From positions 1 to 26,201 of the forward strand of contig JAXHUH010000022.1 in the NCBI GenBank assembly GCA_034211175.1: a DNA stretch of 26,201 bases, read 5' to 3'. Positions 23,878 through 26,201 of the stretch are shown here, piece after piece. The position numbers and the translations under genes were made by a program. Below the pieces are notes generated by a model, which was given only the letters and a program-made list of their open reading frames with translations, did no database searches and was not told where the DNA came from. The first letter of the stretch is position 1, and each line of letters opens with the position of its first letter. This DNA is from JAXHUH01 sp034211175. GTDB taxonomy: Bacteria; Actinomycetota; Acidimicrobiia; Acidimicrobiales; CAIXPF01.

Positions 23878-25038
23878 ATGAAGTACGTGGTGTGCGTGCC
23901 CGACGGATGTGCCGACGAACCGATCGCCGAGCTCGGTCACCGCACACCCCTGGAGGCGGCCGACATGCCGGTGCTGGCCTCCCTGGCCGCCCGGGGCGAG
24001 GTCGGCCGGGCCGCGGTGATCCCCGAGGGGATGCCGCCGGGCAGCGACGTCGGCAACATGTCGATCATCGGCTACGACCCCTGCCGCTACCACACCGGCC
24101 GCGCCCCCATCGAGGCCGCGGCGCTCGGCGTCGACATCGCCGACGACCAGGTCGCGTTCCGGGCGAACCTCGTGATGGTGGGCGAGGACGGCACCATGGT
24201 CGACTTCGCCGGCGGCCACCCGACCTCGGAGGCGGCGGCCGAGGTGATCCGGGCGCTCGAGCGCGAGCTCGCCGGGCGCACCTTCGGCGGCGGCGCCATC
24301 TCGTTCCACCCCGGCGTGCAGTACCGCCACGTCATGTTGGCCCCGGCCGACTGGGCCGACGCCGAGTGCGTGCCGCCCCACGACCTCTCCGACGACCCGG
24401 TGATCGGCCCGAAGGGGCCGGGCGCCGACGCGATCGCCGAGATCATGGAGGCGTCGCGTGACGTGCTCGCGTCGTTCGACGGCGTCGCCGCCAACCAGGT
24501 GTGGCTGTGGGGCCAGGGGCGCCGCCCTGCGCTCGAGCCGTTCGAGCAGCGCTACGGCCGCCGGGCGGCGCTCGTGACCGCCGTCGACCTCGTGCGAGGT
24601 CTCGGGGTGCTCACCGGCATGGACCTGATCGATGTCCCGGGGGCGACCGGCTGGTTCGACACCGACTACGCGGCCAAGCGCGACGGCTGCCTGGCGAGCC
24701 TGGCGAACGGGGCCGACGTCGGGATCATCCACGTCGAGGCGACCGACGAGGCCGGCCACGCCGGTGACGCCGGCGAGAAGGTGCGGGCGCTCGAGAACTG
24801 GGACGCGCTGATCCTGGCCGACCTCGTCCGGTCCCTCGACGACCTCGGCCCGTGGCGCCTGCTGCTCCTGCCCGACCACGCCACGCCGGTCGCGTTGAAG
24901 ACCCACACGCCGGCGACCGTGCCGTACCTGCTGGTCGACTCCGCGCAGGAGGGTCCGGGAGGCCTCTACACTGAAGGTGCAACCACGGACTGTGCTGCCG
25001 TGGCCGCGCACGGATTGATGGCGCGACTGCTCGCGTGA
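23878..25038 (+). CDS. Cofactor-independent phosphoglycerate-mutase-like protein, probable homoserine kinase
   Basis: A 386-residue member of the archaeal-type iPGM (ApgM) branch of the alkaline-phosphatase superfamily. The N-terminal metal site is PDGCAD (Asp9), the nucleophile is Ser56 in PGSDVGNMSIIGYDP, and the C-terminal metal residues are in HVEATDEAGHAG and LPDHATPVALKTHTP. This is the group that TIGRFAMs describes as a proposed homoserine kinase because it clusters with threonine genes in genomes without thrB. Here it sits immediately after hom and thrC and before rho, exactly where Actinomycetota usually have thrB. Function as homoserine kinase is inference; a true phosphoglycerate mutase is the alternative. 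A start at 23854 would add eight unlikely residues. Confidence 0.88.
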   Translation: MKYVVCVPDGCADEPIAELGHRTPLEAADMPVLASLAARGEVGRAAVIPEGMPPGSDVGNMSIIGYDPCRYHTGRAPIEAAALGVDIADDQVAFRANLVMVGEDGTMVDFAGGHPTSEAAAEVIRALERELAGRTFGGGAISFHPGVQYRHVMLAPADWADAECVPPHDLSDDPVIGPKGPGADAIAEIMEASRDVLASFDGVAANQVWLWGQGRRPALEPFEQRYGRRAALVTAVDLVRGLGVLTGMDLIDVPGATGWFDTDYAAKRDGCLASLANGADVGIIHVEATDEAGHAGDAGEKVRALENWDALILADLVRSLDDLGPWRLLLLPDHATPVALKTHTPATVPYLLVDSAQEGPGGLYTEGATTDCAAVAAHGLMARLLA

Positions 25039-25419
25039 CGTGCTGACCTGGGGTTGTTGCCGTCGGGTCGCTGGATGATTACCATCTGCTCCGACGTTGA
25101 TCGACACCGAGTCGAACGTCACCCACACAGGCCGTCGTGTCCGGGGTGGGTAGGGGAAGCCGCTCTGTTCAGCGTCGCCGTCCCTACGCGTTCCTGATTG
25201 CCGGTCCGGGGTCTCGCCTCGTCACGCCGCCCGGCGGTCATGTGCGGTGTGTCGTCAACGTCGAACCCCGCCCGAAAACCCTCCACACCGGGTTGCTCGG
25301 ACGTGGCGGCCATCCGGTCGCGGCGTGCGGGTTCTTCGCTTGCCGTGCGTGCGCGCCAGAGAGGGAGCGCAGCCGGCACGTCCAACCAGCCGGTGTCGCC
25401 GAGAGAGAGAAGGCTCGTC
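25039..25419 (+). other. Long rho leader region, no confident gene
   Basis: After the promoter at 25057-25085 a leader of about 330 bases precedes rho. It is rich in C and holds only short inverted repeats (for example AACCC/GGGTT arms around 25263-25294). A frame from 25137 is open and runs into rho out of frame; its first 60 residues are not clearly protein-like. A C-rich, little-structured leader would suit Rho binding and autoregulation by early termination, as known for E. coli rho; this is inference. Confidence 0.45.
25057..25085 (+). promoter_or_regulatory. rho promoter
   Basis: TTGCCG (25057-25062) and TACCAT (25080-25085) are separated by exactly 17 bases, starting 18 bases after the previous gene ends. 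Confidence 0.6.
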
Positions 25420-26201
25420 GTGAGCGTGGAGTCGCAGCACCTGGAACGGGCAGCGCTCGAGAAGAAGGACCGGAACCAGCTGCAGTCCATCGCGACCGCG
25501 ATGGGCCGCAAGCCTCCGTCCCGCATGCGCAAGGCGGAGATCGTGGACCTGATCCTCGAGCTCGCCGGCGTCACGACGGCGGACAGCGGCGGCTCGTCCG
25601 CCGGCCCGGACTCGCTGCCGTTCGATTCCTCCGAGGGCTCGGCGAAGACGTCGGCCCCCGAGGGCGACTCGTCCGGAGGCAGCTCGAAGCGGCGTTCGTC
25701 GAAGCGCTCCGGTGGCGACGACGCCGGCACGAAGGCCGCCGACGCCAAGACCGATGAGGCCAAGGGCGCCGACGCCAAGGCCGGCGAGAGCTCGTCCGAG
25801 GGCGGCGGTGACGACGCCGAGGCGAAGACCTCCGACGGTGAGCGCACCAACGGCCAGCGCCCGCCCCGTCGTCGCCGGGCGTCCTCCGGCGCCTCCAACG
25901 AGACCACGACCGACGAGTCGTCATCGCAGGAGTCGTCCGAGGACGACAAGGACGACAGCCGTGCCGAGCGCAACGGCGAGGCCGAGAGTCGGTCCGATCG
26001 CCAGCGCAACGACAAGGGCGGCGACAAGAGTGGCGACAAGGGCGGCGATCAGCAGTCCCGCCGCAACGGCGAGGGCGGCAAGGGCGAGGGCGGCAAGGGC
26101 GACGGCGGGAAGGGCGACGCCGGCCGGTGCGCTCCTGCTGGGAGTTGTCGCCCGAGCCGTTCTGGTCGTTGCGGGACTGGTCGTTGCGGCCGCCGTCGCC
26201 C
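25420..26201 (+). CDS. rho: Transcription termination factor Rho, N-terminal part (cut by window edge)
   Basis: The GTG start has AAGG six bases upstream within GAGAGAGAGAAGG. Residues about 12-52 form the Rho N-terminal helical domain: KKDRNQLQSIATAMGRKPPS, then RMRKAEIVDLILELAG. It is followed by the long, low-complexity, Ser/Asp/Lys/Gly/Arg-rich insert typical of actinobacterial Rho (for example RPPRRRRAS and repeats of GGKGEGGKGD). The RNA-binding cold-shock domain and the ATPase lie beyond the window. From about 26120 the plus-strand reading turns into an unlikely Cys-rich sequence while the minus strand reads as the same kind of Rho insert, so the real coding end on this strand is probably near 26120. 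Confidence 0.9.
   Translation, partial: MSVESQHLERAALEKKDRNQLQSIATAMGRKPPSRMRKAEIVDLILELAGVTTADSGGSSAGPDSLPFDSSEGSAKTSAPEGDSSGGSSKRRSSKRSGGDDAGTKAADAKTDEAKGADAKAGESSSEGGGDDAEAKTSDGERTNGQRPPRRRRASSGASNETTTDESSSQESSEDDKDDSRAERNGEAESRSDRQRNDKGGDKSGDKGGDQQSRRNGEGGKGEGGKGDGGKGDAGRCAPAGSCRPSRSGRCGTGRCGRRR
26120..26201 (-). other. Apparent fold-back: rho-insert-like coding on the minus strand
   Basis: Read on the minus strand from the window edge, the bases give GDGGRNDQSRNDQNGSGD then NSQQERTG, closely matching in style the plus-strand insert (SRSDRQRNDKGGDKSGDK). On the plus strand the same bases give a Cys/Arg-rich run that does not fit Rho. The switch falls in GCCGGCCGG near 26118-26126. Confidence 0.6.

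Noticed and set aside
22084..25128. 1014-codon minus-strand frame opposite thrC and the mutase-like gene
   Set aside because: Antisense shadow of three well-recognised plus-strand genes. His/Arg/Val-rich with no domain.
25137..25419. Possible leader ORF before rho
   Set aside because: Open frame in the rho leader, but Arg/Gly-rich, without a good ribosome site, and continuing out of frame into rho.
25119..26039. 306-codon minus-strand frame opposite the rho start
   Set aside because: Ser/Arg/Pro-rich antisense of the low-complexity rho insert.

Overview
The window is very GC-rich, densely packed DNA from an Actinomycetota chromosome, and Acidimicrobiia is my best guess for the class. The evidence is the codon usage, the frequent 1-4 base gene overlaps, several starts with a -10-like hexamer 6-8 bases upstream (leaderless mRNAs), a DUF222/HNH nuclease remnant, and the argS - lysA - hom - thrC - X - rho order, which is an actinobacterial housekeeping block. 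The class assignment is inference.

Layout. 1-623: the 5' part of a membrane protein on the minus strand, resembling O-antigen ligase/polymerase, cut by the window edge. 719-2124: a SAM-dependent O-methyltransferase and a small VOC (glyoxalase-fold) protein. 2146-5107 (minus): a tetR - YCII - tag operon followed by a two-repeat AhpD-like gene that carries one apparent frameshift. The tetR promoter holds two copies of a TAGGAC-N4-GTCCTA-type palindrome. 5275-6617 (plus): an HSL-type esterase overlapping a small FMN-binding split-barrel protein. 6628-10620 (minus): a sugar-type ABC importer (Tat lipoprotein binding protein, permease, single-cassette ATPase) and a Gfo/Idh/MocA dehydrogenase, joined mostly by ATGA overlaps. 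A divergent ROK-family repressor (10786-12060) probably controls it through TTGTT/AACAA sites in the shared promoter region. 12124-13203: a single reading frame that joins a MerR-type DNA-binding domain to a complete PP2C phosphatase domain, with a strong internal ribosome binding site and ATG exactly at the domain boundary.

13.2-15.1 kb is an accessory, partly decayed stretch. It holds an HNH endonuclease remnant with two compensating frameshifts, a 9-bp tandem repeat, a possible small membrane protein, a retropepsin-like aspartic protease and a small upstream partner gene. 15159-15233 is tRNA-Arg(CCG) with its own promoter and terminator hairpin, pointing away from argS.

15490 to the end is the housekeeping block: argS, lysA, a DrrA/DrrB-type ABC exporter (which interrupts the usual order), a small unknown gene, hom, thrC, a cofactor-independent phosphoglycerate-mutase-like protein sitting where thrB normally is, and the start of rho after a long leader. 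The mutase-like protein is the best candidate for a non-orthologous homoserine kinase, which would complete threonine synthesis between Hom and ThrC.

The last ~80 bases read as rho-like protein only on the opposite strand. This suggests a fold-back assembly artefact or a very recent inversion at the contig end. The most interesting observations are the MerR-PP2C fusion with its internal start, the mutase-like gene in the thrB position, the two regulator/operator arrangements and the terminal fold-back.
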